Part shown: piece by piece, positions 8,302 through 20,236 of the stretch
How the letters are laid out: every line of letters begins with the position of its first letter
Numbering within the stretch: position 1 is the first letter of the stretch
Source of the DNA: Xanthobacter dioxanivorans
GTDB taxonomy: Bacteria; Pseudomonadota; Alphaproteobacteria; Rhizobiales; Xanthobacteraceae
NCBI RefSeq assembly: GCF_016807805.1
Contig: NZ_CP063362.1
Span: 1,612,001 to 1,676,000, forward strand
Direction of reading: 5' to 3'
DNA length: 64,000 nt
Translations under genes and position numbers: made by a program
Notes under the pieces: model-generated
Told to the model about the DNA's origin: nothing
The model's database searches: none
The model's input: the letters and a program-made list of their open reading frames with translations, nothing else

Positions 8302-8862
8302 TTATACCGCCTGCACCTCGAGGACCTCGGGAACGAAGTGGCGGAGCAGGTTCTCGATGCCGTTCTTCAGCGTCGCGGTGGAGGAGGGGCAGCCGGAGCA
8401 GGACCCCTTCATGTTGAGGAAGACGGTGCCTTCCTTGAAGCCGCGGAAGGTGATGTCGCCACCGTCATTGGCCACGGCCGGGCGCACGCGGGTGTCGAGC
8501 AGCTCCTTGATGGTGGCGACGACCTCCGCGTCCTTCTCCTCGAAGAACTCGTCCGCATCCGGGGCATCCGGCTTCACGCCCTCGGACAGGACCGGAGCAC
8601 CGGACATGAAGTGCTCCATGATGGCGCCGAGAATGGCCGGCTTGATCTGCGGCCATTCGGCCTCCGCCTTGGTGACGGTGACGAAATCGGAGCCCAGGAA
8701 CACCGCGGAGACGCCGCGCACGTCGAACAGGCGCTGGGCGAGGGGCGACAGGTCCGCGTCCTCGGCCGAGCGCAGATCAAGGGTGCCGTCTCCCAGGACC
8801 GAACGGCCAGGCAGGAACTTGAGCGTTGCGGGGTTCGGCGTGGTTTCCGTCTGAATGAACAT
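8302..8862 (-). CDS. nfu: NifU-like iron-sulfur scaffold/carrier protein (Nfu type)
   Basis: A 186-residue protein with an N-terminal Nfu_N domain (MFIQTETTPNPATLKFLPG) and a C-terminal NifU-like domain. The C-terminal CxxC (GSCSGCPSS) ligates a bridging [4Fe-4S] cluster. It delivers iron-sulfur clusters to target enzymes. ATG 8862 begins the typical MFIQTE sequence; the open frame upstream is intergenic. It stands alone with a ~590-base gap before rho. The tsaB promoter must lie in the ~100 bases downstream of this gene. Confidence 0.94.
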   Translation of the reverse strand: MFIQTETTPNPATLKFLPGRSVLGDGTLDLRSAEDADLSPLAQRLFDVRGVSAVFLGSDFVTVTKAEAEWPQIKPAILGAIMEHFMSGAPVLSEGVKPDAPDADEFFEEKDAEVVATIKELLDTRVRPAVANDGGDITFRGFKEGTVFLNMKGSCSGCPSSTATLKNGIENLLRHFVPEVLEVQAV

Positions 8863-9002
8863 GGCCCAATCCTCAAAAGAACGGTGCGGAACATGGCCCG
8901 CGCATTTGTCTTGAAGATAGGGGCTCCGTCGCCAAACGGAAAGGCCGGCCCCGGTAATGTCCCGAATTGACACGCTGCGCCGGGCGAGCCGGAACGCCGC
9001 CT

Positions 9003-9275
9003 GAACGAAAGGCGGCCGAATCGCTGCCGCCCGGATGTTGCCCGTCTGTTCCGTCCCTCCCGGCAGGGACCGGGCGAAGGGCCTGCGCCGCTGGCCGGCA
9101 GCCAGCACCCGCACGGCGCGCGCAATGGGCTGGCGGTGTGCCGATCCGGGACGCCCCGGCCGCGGCACGGAGAACAGCGGCGGAACGAAAAGAGGGCGAA
9201 TCGGTCGCATCCGCCGGTTGCCCCTTCGTTCCCGGCAGGTTCGTTTTCGGCAGGTCCCGCGTTCCTGGCAGGTCC
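9003..9275. repeat. Pair of imperfect direct repeats plus GGCAGGT tandem units
   Basis: Copy A spans about 9003-9070 and copy B about 9183-9245. Shared blocks in the same order are GAACGAAA, (G)GCGAATCG or GCCGAATCG, GTTGCCC and TCCCGGCAGG. After copy B the unit GGCAGGT recurs three times at 17-18-base spacing. Origin unknown; it could be a degenerate mobile intergenic element or a tandem duplication. Confidence 0.4.
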
Positions 9276-9372
9276 CGACCGATGCGTCTGCAGCTCCGGA
9301 TGGCCAGGATCACGGCCGGTGCCCGGCGCGTGGTCCCAAGGCACGCGGACGGTTGCCCGCCCACAGGCGGCA

Positions 9373-9404
9373 CAAAAGCAAATGCCCCGGCGGAGCCGGG
9401 GCAT
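9373..9404 (-). terminator. Intrinsic terminator downstream of rho
   Basis: On the minus strand ATGCCCCGGC-TCC-GCCGGGGCAT is a perfect 10-bp stem with a 3-base loop, followed by TTGCTTTTG. It lies ~50 bases after the rho stop. Confidence 0.75.
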
Positions 9405-9454
9405 GAGGTTGGGCAGATGGACGGGCGGCCGCGGCGGGCCACCGGCGGCCACCC

Positions 9455-10723
<1,269 letters not shown>

Positions 10724-10973
10724 AAGGGAAAGCCTCGATGGGTCTTGAGTATGCCGGTGCGGATCGCTGTGGGATCGCTACCAGGCGGAGGGGAGGGGTA
10801 CGGGGATCGCAGGTCTTCAGGAGAAGCCGGGGCACGCAGCTGCCGCCTGGCGCTCCCGCCGGACCAATAACGGACCCGAAGTACAGGAAGCGCATTTGCC
10901 TGCGTTTAGGAAAGCGACAGGAGGATAGGCACCCCGGCGGTGCTGCGCAAGCCCTCCTTGAGGCGAAGTGAAA

Positions 10974-11408
10974 TCAAAACGGTTTGACCACAACCAGGAT
11001 GACGATGCCGATCATCAGCACGGTCGGCACCTCGTTGACCATGCGGAAGAAGCGGGCGGGGCGGGTGTTGCGATCCTGTGCGAAGGCGCGCACCCATCGG
11101 CTCTGAAAGCCGTGAGCGGCGGAAAGCGCCAGCACCAGCAGCAGCTTGCCGTGGAACCAGCCGGCCACGAACCAGCCGCCGGCAAAAGCGAGATAGAGGC
11201 CGGCGAGCCAGGTCGCGATCATCGCCGGATTGGCGATGGCCTTGAGCAGCCGGCGTTCCATGACCTTGAACGTCTCCGACTGCACCGAACCGGCCTCGGC
11301 CGCGCAATGATAGACCATCAGCCGCGGCAAATAGAGCAGGGCCGCCATCCAGGAGATCACGGCGATCACGTGCAGCGCTTTGATCCAGCTATATAAATCG
11401 TGAGCCAT
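10974..11408 (-). CDS. hemJ: Protoporphyrinogen IX oxidase HemJ
   Basis: A small (144-residue) integral membrane protein with four predicted helices that oxidises protoporphyrinogen IX in haem synthesis. The family hallmarks are at the N-terminus: the histidine in KALHVIAVISWMAALLYLPR and the following MVYH; a conserved FRMVNEVPT segment lies near the end. It begins 23 bases after hemE, the preceding haem-pathway gene on the same strand, so the two enzymes are likely co-transcribed. ATG 11408 is chosen because the longer frame reads antisense-like sequence inside hemE. Confidence 0.93.
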   Translation of the reverse strand: MAHDLYSWIKALHVIAVISWMAALLYLPRLMVYHCAAEAGSVQSETFKVMERRLLKAIANPAMIATWLAGLYLAFAGGWFVAGWFHGKLLLVLALSAAHGFQSRWVRAFAQDRNTRPARFFRMVNEVPTVLMIGIVILVVVKPF

Positions 11409-11431
11409 AGCGATCCGCTTCCAAGGTCGGG

Positions 11432-12478
11432 TCAAAGCGCGCGGCGAACCGCTTCCACCAGCTTTTCCACATGGGCGAGCGGCGTCTCGGGGCGGATGCC
11501 GTGCCCCAGATTGAAAATGTGGCGGGCACCGGCGAAGTCGGCGCGGATGCGCGCCACCTCCTCCTCCAGAGCAGAACCACCGGCGATCAGCCGCAGGGGA
11601 TCCAGGTTGCCCTGGAGCACCAGCCGGTCGGACAGCCGGGCCCGCGCAGCGCCGCGATCCGCCGCCCAGTCGAGGCCGATGGCGGCGATGCCGGTGTCCT
11701 TCAGGCGCTCCAGCGCTTCCAGCGTCGCCCCCTTCGGAAAGGCGATGACATGCACGTGGGGGTGCAGCGCCTTCAGTCCCGCGACGATGCGGCGCAGGGG
11801 CTCGGCACACCAGCGCTGGAAGGACGCCGGGTCGAGCACGCCGGACCAGGTGTCGAAGATCTGCACCACATCCGCCCCCGCCGCCACCTGGCCGGCGAGG
11901 TGGATGATCGACGCCTCCACCAGCCGGTCGATGAGGCTCTGGAACAGGACCGGATCGCGCAAGGCGAGGAGGCGGGCGGGCGCCTGGTCGTCGGTGCCGT
12001 GGCCGGCCACCATGTAGGTGGCCACCGTCCACGGCGCGCCGCAGAAGCCGATGAGCGCCACGTCCGCCGGCAGCTGCGCCCGCACCAGCGACAGGGCCTC
12101 ATAGACGGGGCCTGTCTTCGCCGGGTCGAGCTCCGCCCGCAGCTCGGCGAGGCTTGAGGCGTCGGCGACGGGAGACAGGCGTGGACCCTCGCCGGCCTCG
12201 AAGCTCAGGTCCACGCCGAGGGCGTGGGGCACCACCAGGATGTCGGAGAAAATGATGGCGGCGTCGAAACCGTAGCGGCGGATGGGCTGGAGCGTCACCT
12301 CGGCGGCGAGCTTCGGCGTGTAGCACAACGTGAGGAAATCGCCGGCCTTTGCCCGGATCTCCCGGTACTCGGGCAGATACCGGCCTGCCTGCCGCATCAT
12401 CCAGAATGGCGGTGGATCGAGCGGAGTGCCGTCGAGCACGGTGAGGAACGGCGACGGCGTGGTGCGAGAGCGGTTCAT
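11432..12478 (-). CDS. hemE: Uroporphyrinogen decarboxylase HemE
   Basis: Cytosolic haem-pathway enzyme converting uroporphyrinogen III to coproporphyrinogen III. It has 348 residues, the full family length. The signatures are WMMRQAGRYLPEYREIR at the N-terminus and GFCGAPWTVATYMV in the middle (both substrate-pocket segments). In alphaproteobacteria hemE flanks the chromosome origin, and its promoter typically lies in the origin; the 337 bases upstream carry the expected origin marks here. Confidence 0.97.
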   Translation of the reverse strand: MNRSRTTPSPFLTVLDGTPLDPPPFWMMRQAGRYLPEYREIRAKAGDFLTLCYTPKLAAEVTLQPIRRYGFDAAIIFSDILVVPHALGVDLSFEAGEGPRLSPVADASSLAELRAELDPAKTGPVYEALSLVRAQLPADVALIGFCGAPWTVATYMVAGHGTDDQAPARLLALRDPVLFQSLIDRLVEASIIHLAGQVAAGADVVQIFDTWSGVLDPASFQRWCAEPLRRIVAGLKALHPHVHVIAFPKGATLEALERLKDTGIAAIGLDWAADRGAARARLSDRLVLQGNLDPLRLIAGGSALEEEVARIRADFAGARHIFNLGHGIRPETPLAHVEKLVEAVRRAL

Positions 12479-12530
12479 CCCGTCCCTTCAATCAAAGAGA
12501 TATATATTTAAGAGAGGAGTCTTTGTTGTC

Positions 12531-12545
12531 TTAACGGTTGATTAA
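12531..12545. promoter_or_regulatory. CtrA box 1 in the origin region
   Basis: TTAA-CGGTTGA-TTAA, an exact match to the TTAA-N7-TTAA CtrA consensus, 50 bases upstream of hemE in a very GC-rich genome. Confidence 0.6.
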
Positions 12546-12634
12546 CCATTCGCCCGGCTCTCGACAACCGATCCACAATTCGACCCGCTGACAAAGGCGC
12601 ACTTGCCGCAGGTGCGAAGCCGGCGAAAGGCCGG

Positions 12635-12649
12635 TTAACAAAGGATTAA
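12635..12649. promoter_or_regulatory. CtrA box 2 in the origin region
   Basis: TTAA-CAAAGGA-TTAA, a second exact TTAA-N7-TTAA site, 104 bases from the first. Confidence 0.6.
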
Positions 12650-12815
12650 GGGGGGAGGGTCGAAACGTCGTCCACATGGACGCACAGGGGGGTGCTGGAA
12701 TCTGTCCCGTGGGGTGTGCATGTGGACGGGATTCGGGGTTATCCAAAGGCCACCCTTGCGCGGCGTTCATGAGCGTGCCTTCTTCAACAGTGTTCCACAG
12801 GAGCGGTGGATAACC

Positions 12816-13670
12816 GTGTCACCTTCGAAGTCGCCCGCCGAAAGCTACTTCCACCTCCATCTCGTCTCCGATGCCACGGGCGAAACCCTCATCAATGTGG
12901 GGCGGGCGGCGTGCGCCCAGTACGTGAACGTGTTGCCCATCGAGCACGTCTACCCGCTGGTGCGCTCCATGAAGCAGCTGGAGCGGGTGCTGAACGAGGT
13001 CGAGAACAATCCCGGCATCGTGCTTTTCACCCTGGTGGACAACGACATCCGCAGCCGGCTCCGGCAGCGCTGCGAGGAGCTGGGTGTCCCGCATCTGTCG
13101 GTGATGGCGCCAGTGGTGCGGCTGTTCCAGTCCTATCTGGGCGGCGAGCCGACCCCGCGCGTGGGCGGCCAGCATTCCCTCGACGCGAGCTATTTCAAGC
13201 GCATCGATGCGCTCAATTTCACCGTCATGCACGACGACGGCCATATGACCGAGGACCTGGAGGCGGCGGACGTGGTGCTGCTCGGCGTATCGCGCACCTC
13301 CAAAACGCCTACCTCCATCTATCTTGCCAACCGGGGCATCAAGACCGCGAACATCCCGCTGGTCCCCAACGTGCCGCTGCCGCCCAACATCGAGAAGCTG
13401 AAGAAGCCGCTTGTGGTCGGCCTGGTGGCGAGCCCGGAGCGGATCGTCGAGATCCGGCAGAACCGCCTGCTCAGCCTCAATGCGGGGGAGGCGGGAAGTT
13501 CCTATACGGACCGCGAGGCGGTGAGCGACGAAATCGCCTTTTCGCGGCGCCTGTGCGCGCGCAACGGCTGGCCGCTCATTGATGTGACCCGCCGGTCCAT
13601 CGAGGAGACGGCGGCCAACATCTATACGCTCTACAGCGAGCGCCGCCGGCGCGAGATTGCCGAAACATGA
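12816..13670 (+). CDS. Pyruvate,phosphate dikinase / PEP synthase regulatory protein (DUF299)
   Basis: Bifunctional ADP-dependent kinase and phosphate-dependent phosphorylase that switches pyruvate,phosphate dikinase (or PEP synthase) off and on. The N-terminus [14 protein letters not shown] and the P-loop-like [18 protein letters not shown] are family signatures; [11 protein letters not shown] follows. GTG 12816 is preceded by AGGAGCGG at 9-base spacing and gives 284 residues; the frame is open back to 12714, but that part lies in the presumed origin. It is first in a plus-strand row with maf, aroE, coaE and dnaQ, the standard set to the right of alphaproteobacterial origins. Confidence 0.92.
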   Translation: MSPSKSPAESYFHLHLVSDATGETLINVGRAACAQYVNVLPIEHVYPLVRSMKQLERVLNEVENNPGIVLFTLVDNDIRSRLRQRCEELGVPHLSVMAPVVRLFQSYLGGEPTPRVGGQHSLDASYFKRIDALNFTVMHDDGHMTEDLEAADVVLLGVSRTSKTPTSIYLANRGIKTANIPLVPNVPLPPNIEKLKKPLVVGLVASPERIVEIRQNRLLSLNAGEAGSSYTDREAVSDEIAFSRRLCARNGWPLIDVTRRSIEETAANIYTLYSERRRREIAET

Positions 13671-13685
13671 GGGGGAGGGACGATC

Positions 13686-14285
13686 GTGTGGCGTGGTGAA
13701 CAGCCGCTGGTGCTCGCGTCCAAGAGCGCAACGCGGTTGAGCCTTCTCGTGCATGCGGGCGTGCCCGTGGAGACGGTGGCCGCCGATGTGGACGAGCGCG
13801 CCCTTCAGGCGGAGGCCGGCGATTTGGACCCCGCCCGCATCGCCCTCCTTCTGGCCCGGGCGAAAGCGCTTTCGGGCGCGACGGCGGCGCCGGGGCGCAT
13901 GGTGCTGGGCGCGGACCAGACCCTGGCCCTCGGGCCGAAGATCTATCACAAGCCGGCCACCATCGAAGCGGCGCGGATCCAGCTGATGGAGCTCGCCGGC
14001 CACACCCATGCTCTGCATTCGGCGGTGGCCGTGGCGTTGGATGGCACGGTGATGTTCGAGACGGTGGTGAGTGCCTTCCTCACCATGCGGCCCTTGTCGG
14101 AAGAAGCGCTCAGCAACTACCTCGTGGCGGCGGGCGCGCGGGTGCTCACCTCGGTGGGTGCCTACCAGCTTGAATCGGTGGGCGTGCACCTGTTCACGCG
14201 CGTGGATGGCGACCACTTCACCATTCTCGGCCTGCCCCTGCTGCAGCTCCTGCCCTTCTTCCGCGAGCAGGGGCTTCTGCCGTGA
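13686..14285 (+). CDS. maf: Maf-family nucleotide pyrophosphatase (YhdE/YceF type)
   Basis: House-cleaning nucleoside-triphosphate pyrophosphatase, 199 residues. Motifs are LASKSATRLSLLVHAGV at the N-terminus and GADQTLAL; YHKPATIEAA and GAYQLESVGVHLF complete the substrate pocket. The GTG start at 13686 lies 15 bases after the preceding gene with GAGGGGGAGG upstream. The stop overlaps the aroE start by four bases (GTGA), so the two are translationally coupled. Confidence 0.92.
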   Translation: MWRGEQPLVLASKSATRLSLLVHAGVPVETVAADVDERALQAEAGDLDPARIALLLARAKALSGATAAPGRMVLGADQTLALGPKIYHKPATIEAARIQLMELAGHTHALHSAVAVALDGTVMFETVVSAFLTMRPLSEEALSNYLVAAGARVLTSVGAYQLESVGVHLFTRVDGDHFTILGLPLLQLLPFFREQGLLP

Positions 14286-15130
14286 GCGTGCGTGTCTGTG
14301 TCACCGGCCAGCCGGTCAGCTATTCCCGCTCGCCCCTTCTGCATGGCTACTGGCTTCGGAAATACGGCATCGACGGCGCCTATGGCCGTGAGGAAGTACC
14401 ACCGTCGGAGGCCGTGGACTTTTATCGCAGCCTCGCCACGCGGGGCTATGTCGGCTGCAACGTGACCGCGCCGAACAAGGAGATCGCCTTCTCGGTCCTC
14501 GACGAGGCGGAGGAGAGCGCGGCGACGCTGGGCGCGGCGAACACCCTGTGGCTCGAGGACGGCAGGCTCTGCGGCGCCAGCACCGACGGTTACGGCTTCA
14601 TCGCCAATCTCGATGCGGGGGCGCTGGGCTGGGACGGGGAGCGCAAGACCGCGCTGGTCCTCGGCGCGGGCGGGGCCTCGCGGGCCATCGTGCATGCGCT
14701 GGTGGCACGCGGATTCGAGCGGGTGGCGCTCGCCAATCGCACGCTGGAGCGGGCGGAGGCGATCGCGGCCATGTTTGGCCCGGTTGTGCGTCCCCTGGCC
14801 CTTGAGCGCATAGGGGACGTGATGCGGGATGCGGACGTCCTGGTGAACTGCACGTCGCTGGGCATGAAGGGGGCGGCCCCGCTCCTGCTTGACCTGTCGG
14901 GGCTGCGGCCCGAGGCGGTGGTGAGCGACATCGTCTACGTGCCGCTGGTGACGCCGCTGCTGAAGATGGCCGCCGGGCAAGGCTTCCGCACCGTGGACGG
15001 GCTCGGCATGCTGCTGCATCAGGGCGTGCCCGGCTTCGAGCGCTGGTTCGGCGTGCGGCCGGAGGTCACGCCGGAACTGCGCGCTCTTCTCGTCGCCGAC
15101 CTGAAGGCCAAGGGCCAGCTGGAGGCCTGA
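14282..15130 (+). CDS. aroE: Shikimate dehydrogenase (NADP+)
   Basis: Reduces 3-dehydroshikimate to shikimate in aromatic amino acid synthesis. It has 282 residues. The substrate-binding N-terminus (QPVSYSRSPLLHGYWLRKYG), the catalytic lysine and partner residues in NVTAPNKE and GASTDGYGF, the NADP-binding loop LGAGGASRAIVHAL with NRT, and the C-terminal GLGMLLHQGV are all present. GTG start overlapping the maf stop. Confidence 0.95.
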   Translation: MSVRVCVTGQPVSYSRSPLLHGYWLRKYGIDGAYGREEVPPSEAVDFYRSLATRGYVGCNVTAPNKEIAFSVLDEAEESAATLGAANTLWLEDGRLCGASTDGYGFIANLDAGALGWDGERKTALVLGAGGASRAIVHALVARGFERVALANRTLERAEAIAAMFGPVVRPLALERIGDVMRDADVLVNCTSLGMKGAAPLLLDLSGLRPEAVVSDIVYVPLVTPLLKMAAGQGFRTVDGLGMLLHQGVPGFERWFGVRPEVTPELRALLVADLKAKGQLEA

Positions 15131-15136
15131 GCAGAC

Positions 15137-15739
15137 ATGTGGATCCTCGGCCTCACCGGCTCCATCGGCATGGGGAAATCGGCGACGGCACGCCTGTTCC
15201 GCGCCCATGGGGTGCCGGTGCACGATGCCGACGCGTCGGTACACGGGCTCTATCGCGGGGCGGCGGTGGGGCCGGTGGAGGCGGCCTTTCCGGGGGTGGC
15301 GCGGGATGGCGCCGTCGACCGGGCGGCGCTTGGCGCCCGGGTGCTCGGCGACGGCGAGGCGATGCGGCGGCTGGAGGCCATCGTGCATCCCCTGGTGCGG
15401 GCCGAGGAGGAATCCTTCCTCGCCAGCGCCCGCGCGGCGGGGGCTCGTCTGGTGGTGCTCGACATCCCGCTCCTGTTCGAAACGGGAGGTGCCGGGCGCG
15501 CCGATGCGATCGCCGTGGTCAGCGCGCCGAAAGCTGTGCAGCGCGCCCGTGTTCTCGACCGGCCGGGCATGACGGACGACAAATTCGAGGCCATCCTCGC
15601 CAAGCAGATGCCCGATGCGGAGAAGCGCCGGCGGGCGCATTTCGTCATCGACACCGGGCGTGGCTACGCTTCGGCCGAGCATCAGGTGGCGGGGATCGTG
15701 CGGGCGCTGGCCGGACCGGGCCGGCGGCGGCCGGAGTAA
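15137..15739 (+). CDS. coaE: Dephospho-CoA kinase
   Basis: Last step of coenzyme A synthesis. It has 200 residues. Walker A is [17 protein letters not shown]; the acceptor-binding [12 protein letters not shown] follows, then the lid/CoA segment [10 protein letters not shown] and [13 protein letters not shown] near the end. It starts six bases after aroE and is 13 bases from dnaQ, in the usual origin-right order. Confidence 0.95.
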   Translation: MWILGLTGSIGMGKSATARLFRAHGVPVHDADASVHGLYRGAAVGPVEAAFPGVARDGAVDRAALGARVLGDGEAMRRLEAIVHPLVRAEEESFLASARAAGARLVVLDIPLLFETGGAGRADAIAVVSAPKAVQRARVLDRPGMTDDKFEAILAKQMPDAEKRRRAHFVIDTGRGYASAEHQVAGIVRALAGPGRRRPE

Positions 15740-15752
15740 GGATAGGGAATCC

Positions 15753-16475
15753 ATGCGCGAGATCGTGCTCGATACCGAGACGACGGGCCTCGAGGCCTAT
15801 GGTGGCGACCGGCTCGTGGAGATCGGCTGCGTGGAGATGGTCAACCGCATCCTCACCGGGACGGTGTTCCACGTCTATATCAATCCTGAGCGGGACATGC
15901 CGGTGGAGGCGTTCAACGTCCATGGCCTCTCCGCCGAATTCTTGTCGGACAAGAAGAAATTCGAAGAAGTTGCCGATGAATTCCTGAATTTCATCGCCGA
16001 AGATACCTTGGTCATCCACAATGCCGCGTTCGACATCGGCTTCCTCAATGCCGAGCTGGAGCGTTCCGGCCGGTCCACCATCGCCCGCGACCGGGTGGTG
16101 GACACGCTGGCCCTGGCGCGGCGCAAGCATCCCGGTGGCGGCAACCGCCTCGACGATCTGATGCGGCGCTACGGCATCGACAGCTCCCGCCGGGTGAAGC
16201 ACGGCGCGCTGCTCGATGCGGAGCTGTTGGCGGAAGTCTATGGCGAGCTGCTCGGCGGCAAGCAGGCGAGTCTCATCGGCCTGACCGAGGAGGCGAGCGA
16301 AGCCCCGCGCCTGGTGGTGGAGGCGCGCGCCGCCCATGTTCGGCCCGAGCCGCTCGCCCCCCGCCTCACCGATGCGGAGGCGCAGGCGCATGCGGTGTTC
16401 GTGGCGAGCTTGGGAGAGAAGGCCGTCTGGCTGAAATATGCGGATGCGCCGCCGGTGGAGAAGACCGGAAGCTGA
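15753..16475 (+). CDS. dnaQ: DNA polymerase III epsilon subunit (3'-5' proofreading exonuclease)
   Basis: A 240-residue proofreading subunit of the replicative polymerase. DEDDh motifs are complete: Exo I DTETTGLE, Exo II HNAAFDIGFLN, Exo III HGALLDAELLAEVY (His and Asp present). The C-terminal ~60 residues are the flexible region expected to bind the alpha subunit. The start is ATG 15753 with AAGGATAGGG upstream; the frame extends back into coaE but without similarity. It is the last gene of the run from the PPDK regulator; secB, often next, is not here. Confidence 0.95.
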   Translation: MREIVLDTETTGLEAYGGDRLVEIGCVEMVNRILTGTVFHVYINPERDMPVEAFNVHGLSAEFLSDKKKFEEVADEFLNFIAEDTLVIHNAAFDIGFLNAELERSGRSTIARDRVVDTLALARRKHPGGGNRLDDLMRRYGIDSSRRVKHGALLDAELLAEVYGELLGGKQASLIGLTEEASEAPRLVVEARAAHVRPEPLAPRLTDAEAQAHAVFVASLGEKAVWLKYADAPPVEKTGS

Positions 16476-16665
16476 CACGGCGTCGGAGCAGCTTCCGGTC
16501 GATTTACAACCACAGATCAATCAAAGGTTGATCGAATAGGAAGGCCGCAGGCGGAGAAACGCCCGCCTCTCCGATCCATTCCTCATCCTCTACCGCGAGC
16601 CTGTCCCTGGCTTCCGGATGCGATTTTAGAGGGTGTCGCCCCAGCCTGGCGGATTTAAAGAGGTC

Positions 16666-18681
<2,016 letters not shown>

Positions 18682-18812
18682 GGCTCAAAATCCCTCGGGC
18701 ATTCCCGGCTTTGATGGCAATCGGGTTCGCGACTAAAGGTTCAATCAAGAGACGGCACATGGTCCGCCATCGGGCCGCCCCGTGCAAATCTGCAGCCAAT
18801 GAGGTGCGTGCG

Positions 18813-20108
18813 ATGTCCGACACCATCTTCGCCCTGTCCTCGGGACGCCCGCCGGCGGGTGTCGCGGTGGTGCGTATTTCCGGTCCGCGGGCACAGGCGG
18901 CGGGTCTTGCACTCGCCGGCGTCCTGCCGCCGCCGCGGCTCGCCCGCTACGGCGCCCTGATGGATCCGGCGAGCGGGGAGGTGCTGGACCGCGGGCTGCT
19001 GCTGTTCTTTCCCGGCCCGGCCAGCGCCACCGGGGAGGACGTGGTGGAGCTGCATCTGCATGGCGGCCGGGCCGTGGTGACGGCGGTTCTGCGTGCGCTG
19101 TCCGGCCTGCCGGGCCTGAAGCCGGCGGAGGCCGGGGCGTTCACCCGCCGCGCCCACGCCCATGGCAAGCTCGACCTCGCCGAGGTGGAGGGCCTTGCGG
19201 ATCTGGTGGCGGCGGAGAGCGAGGCGCAGCGGCGCCAGGCCCTCGCGATCGCGTCCGGCGCGCTCTCCCGGCGGGTGGAAGGGTGGCGCGAGGGGCTGAT
19301 CGGAGCACTGGCGTTGCTGGAAGCCACCATCGATTTTTCCGACGAGGGCGACGTGCCGGGGGACCTGGCCGCCCAGGCGGCCGGGGTGATCGGCGGCCTT
19401 CGGTCGGATCTCCTGTCCGCCCTTGCCGATGCGGCGCGGGGCGAGCGGGTGCGCGACGGCCTCGTGGTGGCCATCGCCGGCCCGCCGAATGCCGGCAAGT
19501 CCACGCTGCTGAACCGCCTCGCCGGGCGGGAGGCAGCCATCGTCTCCCCCCTCCCCGGCACCACGCGGGATGTGCTGGAGGTGCATCTGGAACTGGCCGG
19601 ACAGGCGGTGACCCTGCTCGACACCGCCGGCCTGCGGGAGACAACGGACATGGTGGAAGCGGAAGGGGTCCGGCGGGCGCGGGCGCGGGCGGAAGGGGCG
19701 GACCTCGTGCTTTGGCTGTCGGAGGACGCGGCACCCCCGCCCGCGGTCTTTTCCAATGCCATCAAGGTGCGCACCAAGACCGACCAGGGTGGCGCATGTC
19801 CGGCGGACTGGCTCGGCATCTCCGCCGCCACGGGGGCGGGGATCGAGGGGCTGGTTTCGCACCTGGAGCGACGTGCGGGCGAGATCGGCGGCGGCGAGCC
19901 CGCTCTGGTGACGCGGGAGCGCCAGCGGCTCGCCCTGGAGTCTGCGACGGCGCATCTGGAGCGGGCGCTGGGGGATTTCGGCGGGCGCGAGGAATTGCGC
20001 GCAGAAGAAGTGCGCCTGGCGGTGCGGTCGCTCGACCAGACGATCGGCCGGGTGGACGTGGACCAGGTGCTCGATGCGGTGTTCAGCACCTTCTGCATCG
20101 GTAAATAG
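18813..20108 (+). CDS. mnmE: tRNA modification GTPase MnmE
   Basis: With MnmG it installs the 5-carboxymethylaminomethyl group on U34 of tRNAs. It has 431 residues. The N-terminal tetrahydrofolate-binding domain starts TIFALSSGRPPAGVAVVRIS. The G domain has G1 GPPNAGKST, G2 PGTTRD and G3 DTAGLRET, with the alphaproteobacterial variant of G4 (RTKTD). The C-terminus is FCIGK, with the catalytic cysteine. ATG 18813 (MSDTIF) is preferred over in-frame ATGs at 18711/18714. A parS site follows. Confidence 0.96.
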   Translation: MSDTIFALSSGRPPAGVAVVRISGPRAQAAGLALAGVLPPPRLARYGALMDPASGEVLDRGLLLFFPGPASATGEDVVELHLHGGRAVVTAVLRALSGLPGLKPAEAGAFTRRAHAHGKLDLAEVEGLADLVAAESEAQRRQALAIASGALSRRVEGWREGLIGALALLEATIDFSDEGDVPGDLAAQAAGVIGGLRSDLLSALADAARGERVRDGLVVAIAGPPNAGKSTLLNRLAGREAAIVSPLPGTTRDVLEVHLELAGQAVTLLDTAGLRETTDMVEAEGVRRARARAEGADLVLWLSEDAAPPPAVFSNAIKVRTKTDQGGACPADWLGISAATGAGIEGLVSHLERRAGEIGGGEPALVTRERQRLALESATAHLERALGDFGGREELRAEEVRLAVRSLDQTIGRVDVDQVLDAVFSTFCIGK

Positions 20109-20139
20109 GCGCGTGCGCGCCGGGCGCTCCCTCCAAAAC

Positions 20140-20155
20140 TGTTTCACGTGAAACA
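20140..20155. promoter_or_regulatory. parS: parS centromere site 1
   Basis: TGTTTCACGTGAAACA, a perfect 16-base palindrome identical to the universal parS consensus, in the mnmE-mnmG gap. It is the loading site for the ParB encoded at 23941. Confidence 0.95.
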
Positions 20156-20236
20156 TCGTGCGCCTTGCGGCCTTGACGGCGCCGGAAAGTGGGCGTTTCC
20201 AGAAGGGGCGGCACGGGGCCGCGCCTTCTGCCCTGG

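Larger units (their letters stand above)
8863..9454. other. 592-base intergenic region between nfu and rho, with an imperfect direct repeat
   Basis: No credible gene is seen. It holds two copies of an imperfect ~65-base unit about 180 bases apart, beginning near 9001 and 9181. Both share GAACGAAA, then GGSCGAATCG, then GTTGCCC and TCCCGGCAGG. The second copy is followed by a short tandem array of TTCSGGCAGGT units (about 9228-9275). The rho terminator is at 9373-9404. The nfu promoter must lie near 8863-8950. Confidence 0.5.
12479..12815. other. oriC: Putative chromosomal origin of replication (oriC) between hemE and the PPDK regulator
   Basis: In Caulobacter and Rickettsia the origin lies between hemE and the RP001-type gene, and this gap has the same neighbours with genes diverging on both sides. 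Visible marks are an AT-rich stretch at 12489-12516; two exact TTAA-N7-TTAA CtrA boxes; DnaA-box-like sites at 12739-12747 (TTATCCAAA, one mismatch) and 12805-12813 (complement TTATCCACC, one mismatch), with weaker ones at 12569 and 12791; and three GANTC methylation sites (12517, 12698, 12730). parS sites lie 7.3 and 9.4 kb away. No exact TTATNCACA box is present, so the identification rests on position plus motifs. Confidence 0.7.

Noticed and set aside
12479..12815. Perfect DnaA boxes (TTATNCACA) in the origin region
   Set aside because: None is exact; only one- and two-mismatch versions were found, so no individual box is annotated as certain.
12714..12815. A longer PPDK-regulator protein starting at 12714
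   Set aside because: The 34 extra codons have no family likeness and lie in the presumed origin; GTG 12816 has a good ribosome site.
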